Notes: generated by a model from the letters alone, not told the origin. A stretch of 64,000 nt of DNA from Paenibacillus sp. BIHB 4019 (GCF_002741035.1 NZ_CP016808.1:3830501-3894500); one strand, 5' to 3'. Positions 1 through 8,925 are shown, counted from the stretch's first letter. Program-made: numbers and translations.

Positions 1-2521
1 CAACAGCCAGGCGTACGGAACGCCGAACTATTACGTGCAGCAGTTGTTCAGCCGCCATGTCGGCCAGCAGCTTATGCCATCCCAGCTTCAGAAAAATAAA
101 AGCTATAGCAGCAGCACCGTTCAAGGCTCGATTGCATTGGGCGCTTGGAGCACAAGTGTAGAGTATGATGATGTAACGGTTACGGCTAACGACGGCACGA
201 TTTTGCTGCAAAATGATTTCAGCGATCCGTCGACGCTTTCGCAGTGGAGCAGCTTCAAGGGCGCTTGGTCAATGGACAGCGGCGTGCTGAAGCAATCCTC
301 CACAAGTACAACGGATGCGCGGCTTCTGTTGAAGGATGGCCAGCAATGGAGCAATTACACGCTGCAATTGAAAGCGAAGAAGGCGGCGGGCTCCGAAGGC
401 TTCCTGATCGGATTTGGCGCCAAGGATACCGACAACTATTATTGGTGGAATCTTGGCGGCTGGTCGAACACGTTGACTGTAATTGAGCAGGCGGTTGGCG
501 GCACCAAGTCGAACGTCAGCAATTCCTTGAACAGCGGAGTAGAAGCCAATCGTTGGTATGATATTAAAATCGAATTGCAGGGCTCGCTCATCCGCTGTTA
601 TTTGGATGGCGTGTTGGTGCATGAGGTGGATCGGGACCCCGGCCCGCTTTACAGCGTGACGACGAAGGATGAGAAAACAGGTGATCTGATCGTCAAGGTC
701 GTGAATATTGGCGGCAGCGAGCAAACCTCAATCGTAAATGTGGATGCTGATTATATCGACGGCAGCGCGACCGTGCTGGAGCTGAAGGCGGCATCGGCTG
801 CGGCGGAGAATTCATTTGCCATGCCGGAAAATGTAATGCCTGAGGTGAAGGAGGTTGCCGGAATAGGCCAATCCTTTACTTATGATTTTCCCGCCTATTC
901 GGTCACTGTATTGAGACTGAGAACGGTGCCTGGAGCAGTCATAACAGCGATTCAGCCTGTACAGGTTAAAGCTGCTGTTGGAGCGGTGCCGCTGCTCCCC
1001 GCTTCCGTATCCGTCAGCAAGAGCGACGGCAGCGAGCAGCATGCAAACGTGCAATGGGGAAAAATAGATGAGGAGCAAATGAGCAAAACAGGCCTTTTCA
1101 AAGTAAAAGGCGAGGTGGCCGGCACCTACTTGACGGCGGAGGCAACCGTTCTTGTTGCGGAAGAGGACGGGGGCCCGACGCCGACGCCAACTCCGACACC
1201 GGAGCCAACGCCAACGCCGTCGCCTGAGCCGTCTGCAAGTACAACGCCGCAGCCGACGCCAAGTGCGACACCATCGCCAGGCGAGACGCCGCAGCCAACC
1301 GCGAGTGCGACACCGACGCCAAGCGCAACGCCGAATCCGACATCTAGCCCGTCGGGCGGTTCGAGCTCATCGCAGCCAACTGCGACACCTGTGGTGACGG
1401 GAGGCGGCAAGCAGCTGGTGGAGGTGGATGAAAAAACGGTGAAGGCCGCGCAGGAAAGCGCCATTGATGGCAAAATCAAGCTTAAGATCAATTCAAATGC
1501 TGAGGCAAATGAATGGCAAGTGAAAATCCCGCTTACGCGATTATTAGAAGCTGGAAGCACAGAGAAAGCCAAGTGGCTCGAAATCGATACAGGCTTTGCC
1601 ATTGTAACGTTATCCTTGAAACGGCTTGAGAATAATAAAGGCACAGCGCCAAAAACCTTGACTCTTACCATAACGAAAGCGGATATTTCCAAGCTGCCTG
1701 CCGCGACGCAGCAGCAACTGGCGGGTGCAGTCGTCTATGACTTCCAGCTGGAAGTGAATGGGGTGAAGGTCAGCGATTTTGATGGGCGAGAGGATATTGT
1801 TGTAGCTATACCATATTCCTTGCAGCCTGGTGAAAATCCGCATCAAGTCATTATTTGCTATATAACGGATAGTGGAGCGCTGGAAGCTGTGAAAAATAGC
1901 AACTATGATTCGATAAGCGGCAGCGTGGTGTTTAAGCCCAAGCATTTCAGCAAATATGCTGTCATGTACAAGAAAGCCGGCTTCAACGATGTAACGAAAG
2001 CATGGCAGCAGCAAGCGATTGGTGCGATAGCTGCCCGCGATATCATCAGCGGGACGGGCGGAGGACAATTTAAACCGGAAGCTGTCGTGACGAGAGCGGA
2101 ATTTATCGCCATGCTGATGAATGGACTGGATTTGACGGAGGCGAATGCTCTAACACCGCTGAGTGATGTCCAGCAAGGCGCATGGTATTATGACGCCGTT
2201 GCCACAGCCTATAAACTCGGGATCGTTAAAGGAAAATCAGACGGCAGCTTTGGGGTGCATGACAAAATTACAAGACAAGATATGGCGGTCATGGCCTATC
2301 AGGCAACGAAATATGCGGAGCTCGAGTTAGCTGAGGAAGCAGCAGCACCATTTTCAGACCAGCATGCCATTTCGGTATACGCCAAAAAAGGTGTTGCTGC
2401 CATGCAAGCGGCTGGAATCGTGAGCGGCATGGGCCAAAATGAATTTGCTCCACAGGCCGCGGCTACACGGGCACAGGCAGCAGTAATGATCTACAAGCTT
2501 CTGGGCTTGCAAGGCGAATAA
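1..2521 (+). CDS. GH51 alpha-L-arabinofuranosidase, C-terminal part, S-layer anchored (5' end outside window)
   Basis: The frame is open from base 2, so the gene begins before the window. The first codons (NYYVQQLFSRHVG) match the end of the GH51 arabinofuranosidase barrel. A LamG/DUF1080-like carbohydrate-binding insert follows (about 170-600). The GH51 C-terminal beta domain resumes at about 640-930 (DPGPLYSV, then FPAYSVTVLRLRT). Next come an Ig-like domain (940-1170), a Pro-Thr linker of PTPTP repeats (1175-1395), a beta-rich pre-SLH domain (1410-1970) and three SLH motifs (1978-2518). This is a secreted enzyme held on the cell wall by its SLH motifs. It probably releases arabinose side chains from arabinan or pectin, which suits the pectin locus at 18.5-32 kb. 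The catalytic residues are not visible here. Confidence 0.85.
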   Translation, partial: NSQAYGTPNYYVQQLFSRHVGQQLMPSQLQKNKSYSSSTVQGSIALGAWSTSVEYDDVTVTANDGTILLQNDFSDPSTLSQWSSFKGAWSMDSGVLKQSSTSTTDARLLLKDGQQWSNYTLQLKAKKAAGSEGFLIGFGAKDTDNYYWWNLGGWSNTLTVIEQAVGGTKSNVSNSLNSGVEANRWYDIKIELQGSLIRCYLDGVLVHEVDRDPGPLYSVTTKDEKTGDLIVKVVNIGGSEQTSIVNVDADYIDGSATVLELKAASAAAENSFAMPENVMPEVKEVAGIGQSFTYDFPAYSVTVLRLRTVPGAVITAIQPVQVKAAVGAVPLLPASVSVSKSDGSEQHANVQWGKIDEEQMSKTGLFKVKGEVAGTYLTAEATVLVAEEDGGPTPTPTPTPEPTPTPSPEPSASTTPQPTPSATPSPGETPQPTASATPTPSATPNPTSSPSGGSSSSQPTATPVVTGGGKQLVEVDEKTVKAAQESAIDGKIKLKINSNAEANEWQVKIPLTRLLEAGSTEKAKWLEIDTGFAIVTLSLKRLENNKGTAPKTLTLTITKADISKLPAATQQQLAGAVVYDFQLEVNGVKVSDFDGREDIVVAIPYSLQPGENPHQVIICYITDSGALEAVKNSNYDSISGSVVFKPKHFSKYAVMYKKAGFNDVTKAWQQQAIGAIAARDIISGTGGGQFKPEAVVTRAEFIAMLMNGLDLTEANALTPLSDVQQGAWYYDAVATAYKLGIVKGKSDGSFGVHDKITRQDMAVMAYQATKYAELELAEEAAAPFSDQHAISVYAKKGVAAMQAAGIVSGMGQNEFAPQAAATRAQAAVMIYKLLGLQGE

Positions 2522-2523
2522 CT

Positions 2524-2579
2524 AAAAAAAGGATCTCCTTTCCCTGCTGGATAGCAGTTGGAATGGAGATCCTTTTTTG
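2524..2579 (+). terminator. Rho-independent terminator
   Basis: A long inverted repeat (AAAAGGATCTCC ... GGAGATCCTTTTTT) starts three bases after the arabinofuranosidase stop codon and ends in a T run. Because it begins with an A run, it could also terminate the convergent gene on the minus strand. Confidence 0.9.
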
Positions 2580-2608
2580 CTGCTCTATATTGCTGCTTGC
2601 TGCGAGTA

Positions 2609-3031
2609 CTAAATACCGCCTATTTTCCGGCCTGCGCGAAATTGCTTGTACCAAAAATAAACGGTGCAGCCGATGCAATAACCTAGCAAGGCGGCGCTGG
2701 CGGCTAGCAGCAGCATAACGGAGAATGCATACGCTGCAATGTCCCAGCCAAACGCTGCGGTTGCGAGCGCCAACGTAAGGAAAAGCACAGCCAGCACATT
2801 GTTGAAGCGCTGCAGCTCAGCCGCTTGCGTCTCCGTGCCAGTCTCTTTTATAAACAGCTTCGCGATCCGTACAAATAAATTAAGCTTCCCCGCAGAAGCA
2901 AGTCCGACCACTTGGATCATCCATAATATCCCCAATAACAAAGGTTGATTGAAGAAAAAGGAGAGAAGAACAAAAGCAACGATTCCAACTTGGTTCGCTT
3001 TTACATAGCGCATCGGCACTTCACGCATCAT
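2609..3031 (-). CDS. DUF4395 integral membrane protein
   Basis: 140 residues with four hydrophobic segments and a short C-terminal tail. The C-terminal motif GYCIGCTVYFW is typical of the DUF4395 family, small membrane proteins often found beside thioredoxin-like genes, with unknown role. The CxxC-like GYCIGC sits at the start of the last membrane helix and might be redox active, which is inference. The start at MMREV is taken because a GGTGA-type ribosome binding site lies just upstream on the minus strand; an internal start at MRYVK is possible. Confidence 0.75.
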   Translation of the reverse strand: MMREVPMRYVKANQVGIVAFVLLSFFFNQPLLLGILWMIQVVGLASAGKLNLFVRIAKLFIKETGTETQAAELQRFNNVLAVLFLTLALATAAFGWDIAAYAFSVMLLLAASAALLGYCIGCTVYFWYKQFRAGRKIGGI

Positions 3032-3291
3032 CGTTCACCTCTAATTCCAATTTATTTACTTGGTATTATTGTATGCCGTAGTTGAAATTTGAGCAACACA
3101 AATATTTTGTATCGTCGTCTAAAGGGAACAAGCTTTAAAACGGGCTATAAAGGTGCTATGCTTTGATCTGGCCCGCAGCATTAATATCCATGAGGAATCG
3201 GCTTCTCAGACGAGAGAACGCGCGATTGGCAGCGAAATGATTTTTGAAATGTTGATATACTTAATGCATGAAAAAACGCATGAAAAAAACA

Positions 3292-3320
3292 TTGTACTTT
3301 TGCATCGCCGTGTGTTAAAT
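3292..3320 (+). promoter_or_regulatory. Predicted sigma-A promoter for the TetR gene
   Basis: TTGTAC (3292-3297), a 17-base spacer and TTAAAT (3315-3320). It lies immediately before the operator-like motif at 3328. The rest of the 383-base gap between the DUF4395 and TetR genes holds only a GCATGAAAAAA direct repeat (about 3266-3289). Confidence 0.5.
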
Positions 3321-3327
3321 TAATTTA

Positions 3328-3358
3328 TGACCAATTGACCGAAAATGAATTTTAGTCA
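3328..3358 (+). promoter_or_regulatory. Putative TetR operator, copy 1
   Basis: TGACCAATTGACCGAAAATG (3328-3347) followed by TAGTCA at 3353. The pattern TGACCAATnnACCGAAA recurs at 4054, upstream of the YhgE-like gene. Its position just downstream of the predicted -10 box suits autorepression by the TetR protein. Confidence 0.6.
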
Positions 3359-3420
3359 ATTTTGATCGTTAAGTTGAGCAATAAACGGTTGAAACGCTTT
3401 TTGCAAGGGAGGTTATGGGG

Positions 3421-4005
3421 ATGGCGATTGATCGCAAAACATTGATTTTGGAAGCGGCGGCGCAGTCGTTTGCACAGTTTGGCTATAAGGCGACGACGAT
3501 GGATCTCGTTTCGAAAATCGCAAATGTAGGCAAAGGGACGATTTACACCTTTTTCAAGACGAAGGAAGAGCTGTTTGAGGAAATTCTCGGCAAAGCCTTT
3601 GCAGAGCTGCAAAGCATTATGTGCGAGGGGACGAAGCAGGACGCGGCTTTTAGCGACAATTTGTTTAATGTGCTTGATTCGATTCTCGATTTCCGCTCCG
3701 ACCATGAGCTGGCAGTGAAGCTTTCGCAGGAGGTTCGAGACATTGGAACGGTGCAGGCGCTTGAGGGCATTCGCCGAATGGAGCAGTTTGCGCTGGATTT
3801 TCTGAAGCAGCAGCTTGAACGGGCGATTGACAATGGCGAGGTGAAGCCTTGCAATCCGGCGATTGCCGCGTTTATGATTTTTCGGCTGTACATTGGATTG
3901 ACGTCCGATTGGAATAAGCTGAGCGAGCCGCTAAGCAAGGATGAGATTAAGCAAAATATGCTTTCCTTTATCGCCTATGGCATTGTCGCCGATCCGGTAA
4001 AGTAA
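3421..4005 (+). CDS. TetR/AcrR family transcriptional regulator (YhgD-like)
   Basis: 194 residues. The N-terminal helix-turn-helix is typical of TetR proteins (AAAQSFAQFGYKATTMDLVSKIA, then VGKGTIYTFFKTKEELF), followed by an all-helical ligand-binding domain. The ATG at 3421 is preferred over the in-frame ATG at 3415 because AAGGGAGG at 3405-3412 lies 8 bases before 3421 but only 2 before 3415. The next gene encodes a YhgE/Pip membrane protein, the same pairing as yhgD-yhgE in Bacillus. The two genes carry near-identical operator motifs, so this protein probably represses itself and its neighbour. The inducer is unknown. Confidence 0.85.
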   Translation: MAIDRKTLILEAAAQSFAQFGYKATTMDLVSKIANVGKGTIYTFFKTKEELFEEILGKAFAELQSIMCEGTKQDAAFSDNLFNVLDSILDFRSDHELAVKLSQEVRDIGTVQALEGIRRMEQFALDFLKQQLERAIDNGEVKPCNPAIAAFMIFRLYIGLTSDWNKLSEPLSKDEIKQNMLSFIAYGIVADPVK

Positions 4006-4053
4006 TGGGCAAAGTCAAAGCAACATGGCGATGCCTATTTTTTTGAGAAAAAC

Positions 4054-4080
4054 TGACCAATATACCGAAATGGTCATTGG
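4054..4080 (+). promoter_or_regulatory. Putative TetR operator, copy 2
   Basis: TGACCAATATACCGAAATGG continuing to TCATTGG, 52 bases before the YhgE-like start. TGACCA at 4054 and TGGTCA at 4071 form an inverted pair. It matches copy 1 (3328) over TGACCAATnnACCGAAA. Confidence 0.6.
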
Positions 4081-4131
4081 TTCAACATATAAGCAGCATA
4101 GATCGGCATATTGAAAAAGGACGTGTTCGCG

Positions 4132-6222
4132 ATGGGTGTATTTCAAGTATTTTGGAAGGAAATCAAGCTGCTCGGCAAGAAGCCGATGGTGCTGCTGACG
4201 TTAGCGGGGGTTGCTTTGCTGCCGATGCTGTACAGCAGTTTTCTAGTAGAAGGCTCGTGGGACCCTTACGGACAGACGAGCAAGCTGCCAGTAGCGGTTG
4301 TTAATCTTGACCAAGGGGCAGACTATGAAGGCAAGCAGCTGCATATTGGCGAAGATTTCGTCGATGAGCTGGGGAAAAATACGGACTTTAGCTGGTCATT
4401 CGTTACGCAGGATCAGGCAAAGGCCGGCATGAGCAATAATCATTATTATATGACGATAACGATTCCTGAGCAGTTTTCGCAGGATGCGGCGACGCTGACA
4501 GAGGCTGAGCCGAAGCAGGCGGAAATTATTTTTGAACCGAATAGCGATTATAACTTTGTAGGCGCACAAATCGGCAGCACGGCAATGAAAGAGCTGAAGT
4601 CGAAGCTGTCCGTGCAAATAACGGAAGCCTATACGCGCAGCATGTTTGAGCAAATCGATAAAATTTCCGATGGGCTTGGAAAAGCAGGCTCCGGCGCAAC
4701 GGAGCTGCAAGATGGGGCCGGCAAGCTGGGCGAAGGCATTACGACGCTGAAAACGAATTTGAACAAGCTGGCGAGCGGCACAGCGGACGTTCAGTCAGGT
4801 GTGAAGCAGCTTGCGAGTGGAGCGGGCGACCTTGCCAAAGGCGCAGGCACTCTGAAGTCGGGAACTGCGACTTTGTCGAGCGGGCTTAGCGAGCTGTCAG
4901 CAGCCGCTGACAAGCTCGACGCTGGGGCAAGCAGCGCAGGCGATGGCGCTGCGAAGCTTGAAGCTGGCTTGCAAGCGGCAAGCGTTGGAAGCGGGAAGCT
5001 GTCCGATGGCTTGACGGCTTCGGAGAAGGCCAGCGCGCAGGTTGCGGCCGGCGCAAGCCAGGTCGCTGATGGTTTGGAGCAGCTCGTGGCGAGCAGCCCG
5101 GAGCTGCAGAGCAATGAGCAGCTGGCCAAGCTGCTGGCGGCCAGCCGCCAGGTGGCAACCGGAAGCGAGCAGCTTCACGACGGACAGAAGCAATTGCTGG
5201 CAGGCAGCACGGACCTTGCGAAAGGACAGAAGCAGCTGCTGGATGGAGCAGCTAAGCTTAGCAGCGGGCAGCAGGAGCTGGCTCAAGGGCTGCATACCTT
5301 CAGCACCAAGATGAAGGAAGCTGCGGCCGGCGGCCAGAAAACAGCAGAAGGCGCTTCAAGTCTGCAGGCTGGAGCTGCCAAGCTGCAAACAGGACTTGGC
5401 AAGCTGAACGGCGGCGTTAGCGAATTGGCCGACGGCTCGAAGAAGCTTGACGATGGCGCAGGCCAGCTTGCCGACGGCTCCGTAAAGCTTGTTGACGGAT
5501 CGGGCGAGCTTGCAAGCCAATTAAATGAAGCGGCTAGTAAATCATCAGAAGTGCAGTCAGGAGACAGCACGGTTAGCATGTTTGCTGCTCCAGTCAAAAT
5601 GACGGAAAACACCGATCATAAGCTAAGCCATTATGGGCTGGGCATTACGCCTTATTTCCTGTCACTGGCGCTGTTTATGGGTGCACTCGTATTTACGACG
5701 GTGTTCTCTCTAAGAAATTCTGGCATAGCAAATGCAACACCAATGCAGCGTTTTGCCAGCCGGACGCTGACGTTTACGATGGTCAGCCTCGTGCAGTCGG
5801 TCATTGCCGACACGGTTCTGCTCTACGTCCTCAAGCTCGAAGTTCATAGCAAGCCATTATTTTTCCTATTCACGATTATTACTAGCTTGACCTTTACATG
5901 GATTGTCCAAATGCTCGTCACATGGCTTGACAACCCGGGCCGCTTTGCGGTCATCGTGCTGATGATCTTGCAGCTGACCTCAAGCGCAGGAACGTTTCCG
6001 CTGGAGATGCTGCCTGACTGGATGCAGAAGGTGAACCCTTGGCTGCCAATGACACACAGCATTATTGGCTTCAAGGCGATTGTAGCAAGCGGAGATTATG
6101 GGGTTATGCGCGAGCAAATGTTGATTTTAGGCATTTTTGCGATTATTGCGCTCGCCTTGACCTTCCTGTATTTTTATCGCCAGACTGGAAAAAATGAAAA
6201 ATTACAAGCCATTACCGCTTAA
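4132..6222 (+). CDS. yhgE: YhgE/Pip domain membrane protein
   Basis: 696 residues. One N-terminal membrane helix (PMVLLTLAGVALLPMLYSSF) is followed by a large extracytoplasmic region and about five C-terminal membrane helices. This is the YhgE/Pip (ABC-2-like) layout, related to phage-infection proteins and type VII-associated EsaA. The central part, roughly residues 190-470, is an alanine-rich coiled coil of repeating 7-residue units such as DGAxKLxxG. The ATG at 4132 is chosen because AAAGGA (4116-4121) lies 10 bases upstream. The in-frame TTG at 4111 overlaps that site. It follows the TetR gene and its own operator motif. Transport or envelope-stress roles are suspected in the family but not proven. 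Confidence 0.85.
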   Translation: MGVFQVFWKEIKLLGKKPMVLLTLAGVALLPMLYSSFLVEGSWDPYGQTSKLPVAVVNLDQGADYEGKQLHIGEDFVDELGKNTDFSWSFVTQDQAKAGMSNNHYYMTITIPEQFSQDAATLTEAEPKQAEIIFEPNSDYNFVGAQIGSTAMKELKSKLSVQITEAYTRSMFEQIDKISDGLGKAGSGATELQDGAGKLGEGITTLKTNLNKLASGTADVQSGVKQLASGAGDLAKGAGTLKSGTATLSSGLSELSAAADKLDAGASSAGDGAAKLEAGLQAASVGSGKLSDGLTASEKASAQVAAGASQVADGLEQLVASSPELQSNEQLAKLLAASRQVATGSEQLHDGQKQLLAGSTDLAKGQKQLLDGAAKLSSGQQELAQGLHTFSTKMKEAAAGGQKTAEGASSLQAGAAKLQTGLGKLNGGVSELADGSKKLDDGAGQLADGSVKLVDGSGELASQLNEAASKSSEVQSGDSTVSMFAAPVKMTENTDHKLSHYGLGITPYFLSLALFMGALVFTTVFSLRNSGIANATPMQRFASRTLTFTMVSLVQSVIADTVLLYVLKLEVHSKPLFFLFTIITSLTFTWIVQMLVTWLDNPGRFAVIVLMILQLTSSAGTFPLEMLPDWMQKVNPWLPMTHSIIGFKAIVASGDYGVMREQMLILGIFAIIALALTFLYFYRQTGKNEKLQAITA

Positions 6223-6320
6223 TGAAGCAGCAGAATGAATGAAGAGGAACAATCGGAAAGAACCTCCTCTTTCATTCATCACGCAAATGCGTTAATATAA
6301 TCTTAACATTTATCATTCAG

Positions 6321-6356
6321 GAAGCGGCCATCACGTGTTGATGGCTTCTTTTTTTT
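6321..6356 (+). terminator. Rho-independent terminator after yhgE
   Basis: GAAGCgGCCATCA, loop, TTGATGGCTTC and eight T. A second hairpin without a T run lies upstream (about 6232-6277, ATGAATGAAGAGGA with TCCTCTTTCATTCAT). Confidence 0.85.
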
Positions 6357-6409
6357 AAATATTCACCTTGATTATATTAACTTGGAATGCGAGAGAGTGA
6401 GTGAGGCTT

Positions 6410-8335
6410 ATGCAACAACAGCTATTTGGGGAAAATAAGCAGCGGTCGCCTTTTTTGCTTGTTTATGCAGCGCTGCTGATCAAGCTGGCTTTATTTCGCT
6501 ATTTTATTTTTGATACGATTGCGATTAGAGATGTGGCGATGGATGGCCTAGGCTTGCTAGGCGTATTATTGCTGTTCGAGCTGATTGCCCCTGGCAAGCG
6601 CAAAGGCGCTCTTTTTTTATTCGTTAATGCGGTGCTGTCGCTGCTGCTGTTTGCCTCGACGGTTTATTTTGACTATTACGGCTCGGTGCCGACGTATAAT
6701 GTGTTGAAATCGATAAATCAAGTCGGCCAAGTACGGGCAAGCGTTCAGACGCTAATCCAGCCTGTCTATTTTACTTATTTTCTTGATGTGGCCATTTGGC
6801 TGGCGGTATATGCGGTGAGGCGATTTCGTACGCGCAAAGTGTATGAATACAAACGTATGGGCCGAGTATCGGTGCTGCTTGTCGTGCTGATCGTTAGTAC
6901 ATCATTTCTCAGCCGCCAGGTTTATATGGATCAGACGATTGCTAATGAACTGGAGCGGGCTAAAAATCTTGGTTTTATCGGCTTTCAGGCATCTGCCGCT
7001 TGGCAGGCCAGCACGGAAGCCATCGAAACCGAAACCGGCAGCCTGCCGGAAACGATTGCTGAGATTGACCAGCTGCAAGCGAGCTATCCTTATGCTAAAG
7101 CTGAAGCAAATAAGGATGCGAAGGGCAAGCAAACAGCGAAGCAGCCTGTGCAATTTGGTACGGCAGCAGGCAAAAATCTCATTGTGCTGCAAATGGAAGC
7201 TTTCCAAAACTTTCCGATTCATCTTAAGGTGGACGGCCAGGAAATTACGCCGACTCTCAATCAGCTGGCAGATGAGGGCTATTATTTTCCTCATGTGTAT
7301 CAGCAAATCGGCCAGGGCAATACGTCGGATGCCGAATTTATGTCGAATACGTCGATTTATCCGGTTGGCAGCGAAGCGATGTCCAAAGGCTACGGGGACC
7401 GGGCGTTTCCAAGCCTCCCGAAGCTATTGCAGGAGCAAGGCTATGATACAGCTACCTTCCATATTAATAATGTGACGTTCTGGGATCGCGATAAGCTGTA
7501 TCCGGCACTTGGTTTTGATGCTTATTATGATAAGCCTTATTATACGGATGACCATTTTAATGATTTTGGCGCGTCGGACGAGGAGCTTTATCGGGTCGGG
7601 GTCCAAAAGCTTGCAGAGATGAAGCAGCCGTTTTATGCGCAGTTCGTTACAGCATCCAGCCATTTTCCCTTTAAAGTGCCAGCTGACCGCGTAACGCTAA
7701 CGCTGCCGGATTCGCTTGCAGGAACGCAGCTAGGCGACTATTTGACGGCGATTCATTATACCGATTATGCCATAGGTACTTTGATTAGCAAGCTTAAGGA
7801 ACAGGGGTTGTGGGACAATACGGTGCTGGTTATGTACGGCGACCACTTCGGACTGCAGCCTGACAAAATCGATCCAGAGCAATTTAAGACGGAGCTTGGC
7901 ATGACGTATGATGCGCGGCTCAGCCGCTTTAATATTCCGTTTATCGTCCATGTTCCAGGCGGTGTCAAGGGCGGCAAAGGGCAAGTAGTCGAGCAGGTCG
8001 GCGGACAACTGGATATGATGCCGACGATTGCTAATTTGCTTGGTCTGAGGCCGGAGGAATCGGGTGCTACGCTGTTTGGCCATGATCTGCTGAACATTGA
8101 TCGGAACGTGCTGGGGATGCGTTATTATTTGCCGAGCGGATCATTTTTCAACAATGATATTTTGTTCGTTCCCGGCAAAGGCTTTGAGGACGGCACTGCC
8201 GTATCGCTTGATACGATGGAGCCGGTTGCGAATTTTGAGCAATACCGCAGCGATTATGATTATATTATGAAGCTGATGAGCCTATCTGATAAATACGTGC
8301 GAATGCTGCCAAAGCGTGAGCTTGAGGCGTATTAA
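6410..8335 (+). CDS. LTA synthase family protein (sulfatase-type phosphoglycerol transferase)
   Basis: 641 residues. About five N-terminal membrane helices (to about residue 170) precede an extracellular sulfatase-fold domain. Family signatures are present: NLIVLQMEAF with the metal-binding Glu, GQGNTSDAEF with the catalytic Thr, SSHFPF, and YGDHFG with metal ligands. These proteins move glycerol phosphate from phosphatidylglycerol onto lipoteichoic acid, or onto its glycolipid primer. Which of these activities this paralogue has cannot be told. The start is uncertain: the ATG at 6410 or the GTG at 6401, as both lie in a GAGAGAGTGAGTGAGG stretch. It stands alone, with terminators on both sides. 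Confidence 0.85.
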   Translation: MQQQLFGENKQRSPFLLVYAALLIKLALFRYFIFDTIAIRDVAMDGLGLLGVLLLFELIAPGKRKGALFLFVNAVLSLLLFASTVYFDYYGSVPTYNVLKSINQVGQVRASVQTLIQPVYFTYFLDVAIWLAVYAVRRFRTRKVYEYKRMGRVSVLLVVLIVSTSFLSRQVYMDQTIANELERAKNLGFIGFQASAAWQASTEAIETETGSLPETIAEIDQLQASYPYAKAEANKDAKGKQTAKQPVQFGTAAGKNLIVLQMEAFQNFPIHLKVDGQEITPTLNQLADEGYYFPHVYQQIGQGNTSDAEFMSNTSIYPVGSEAMSKGYGDRAFPSLPKLLQEQGYDTATFHINNVTFWDRDKLYPALGFDAYYDKPYYTDDHFNDFGASDEELYRVGVQKLAEMKQPFYAQFVTASSHFPFKVPADRVTLTLPDSLAGTQLGDYLTAIHYTDYAIGTLISKLKEQGLWDNTVLVMYGDHFGLQPDKIDPEQFKTELGMTYDARLSRFNIPFIVHVPGGVKGGKGQVVEQVGGQLDMMPTIANLLGLRPEESGATLFGHDLLNIDRNVLGMRYYLPSGSFFNNDILFVPGKGFEDGTAVSLDTMEPVANFEQYRSDYDYIMKLMSLSDKYVRMLPKRELEAY

Positions 8336-8373
8336 TAAGATGATATGGGTTAGAAAAATATAGTTTTTGTTGA

Positions 8374-8403
8374 AAAAAAGCTCCGCCTATTGGCGGAGCT
8401 TTT
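8374..8403 (-). terminator. Terminator overlapping the end of the 62-residue gene
   Basis: On the minus strand AGCTCCGCC, loop AATA, GGCGGAGCT and seven T. The 5' arm is coding sequence (the Lys-Leu-Arg-Gln end) and the TAG stop sits at the loop. On the plus strand the hairpin has only a short TTTT tail, so it may weakly end the LTA synthase transcript too. Confidence 0.85.
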
Positions 8404-8575
8404 CACGATTACGATTCAAATTTTTCCACTTTTCAATGGCTTCGCTAACTTCTTTATCGCGTTGTTCGTCTTTCGGTCCGGGTAGAGTCGGGGAGACTTC
8501 ATAAACATTAAAACGAGTGTCTGCTACATCTGTGCGTCCTCTGCCAGAGCTTTTTACATAGTTGTTACTGTTCAT
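8387..8575 (-). CDS. Small hypothetical protein, 62 residues
   Basis: Not recognised. A short hydrophilic protein with an N-terminal Ser/Asn/Arg-rich part (MNSNNYVKSSGRGR) and a charged helical C-terminus (EVSEAIEKWKNLNRNREKLR). There is no signal peptide or membrane segment. It is supported by a good ribosome binding site (AAAGGTGGTGG, about 10 bases before ATG), by a terminator fused to its stop codon, and by an inverted repeat just upstream at 8603. It stands alone. Confidence 0.6.
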   Translation of the reverse strand: MNSNNYVKSSGRGRTDVADTRFNVYEVSPTLPGPKDEQRDKEVSEAIEKWKNLNRNREKLRQ

Positions 8576-8602
8576 TTGAAATCCACCACCTTTAATTCAA
8601 GT

Positions 8603-8620
8603 ATAACCTAATCAGGTTAT
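8603..8620 (-). promoter_or_regulatory. Operator-like inverted repeat
   Basis: ATAACCT AATC AGGTTAT, a perfect 7-base inverted repeat, lies about 28 bases upstream of the 62-residue gene's start. It could be a repressor site or a small mRNA hairpin; there is no T run. Confidence 0.35.
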
Positions 8621-8676
8621 GCCCAGCAACATTAGGAATAAACATGCGACTGCTGCCCATAGAGACTGCGCCATAT

Positions 8677-8760
8677 TCATTGACGTAATGATGCATCATC
8701 TATATTCATTTTAGTTATGTAAATTGGAATACGGTAGCCTGTCTCGTTTTCAAAAAGCAT
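8677..8760 (-). CDS. Possible 27-residue peptide
   Basis: A short open frame MLFENETGYRIPIYITKMN... ending in LRQ, with an AGAGGTGG ribosome binding site 4 bases before its ATG. It lies in the 350-base gap between two small genes on the same strand. There is no homology I recognise and no terminator after it, so it may be chance or a gene remnant. Confidence 0.25.
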   Translation of the reverse strand: MLFENETGYRIPIYITKMNIDDASLRQ

Positions 8761-8848
8761 AAAACCACCTCTAGAATTATCAGAAATAGCTGGATTTTCA
8801 GAATGAATTTCTCAAATGTTTAGCAATCTTTCTTTAAATGAATAAGAC

Positions 8849-8876
8849 AAAAAATACCTCCAACATTGCTGGAGGT
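8849..8876 (-). terminator. Terminator for the 161-residue gene
   Basis: On the minus strand ACCTCCA, loop of 7, TGGAGGT, then A and a T run, 50 bases past the stop codon at 8926. The plus-strand reading (GGAGGTGCTTTTTG) is also terminator-like. Confidence 0.8.
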
Positions 8877-8925
8877 GCTTTTTGTAGCTTATTTAAAAAA
8901 AGAAAACGGCAGGACAGGAAGGCAG

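Noticed and set aside
1170..1395. Short repeats resembling a CRISPR array
   Set aside because: They are imperfect codon repeats of a PT linker within an open frame, without constant spacers.
1098..1692. Long open frames antisense to the Pro-Thr linker
   Set aside because: They arise from the periodic codons of the linker, have low-complexity products and no ribosome binding site.
4791..5612. Overlapping frames on both strands inside yhgE
   Set aside because: Shadows of the heptad-like repeats of the YhgE coiled coil.
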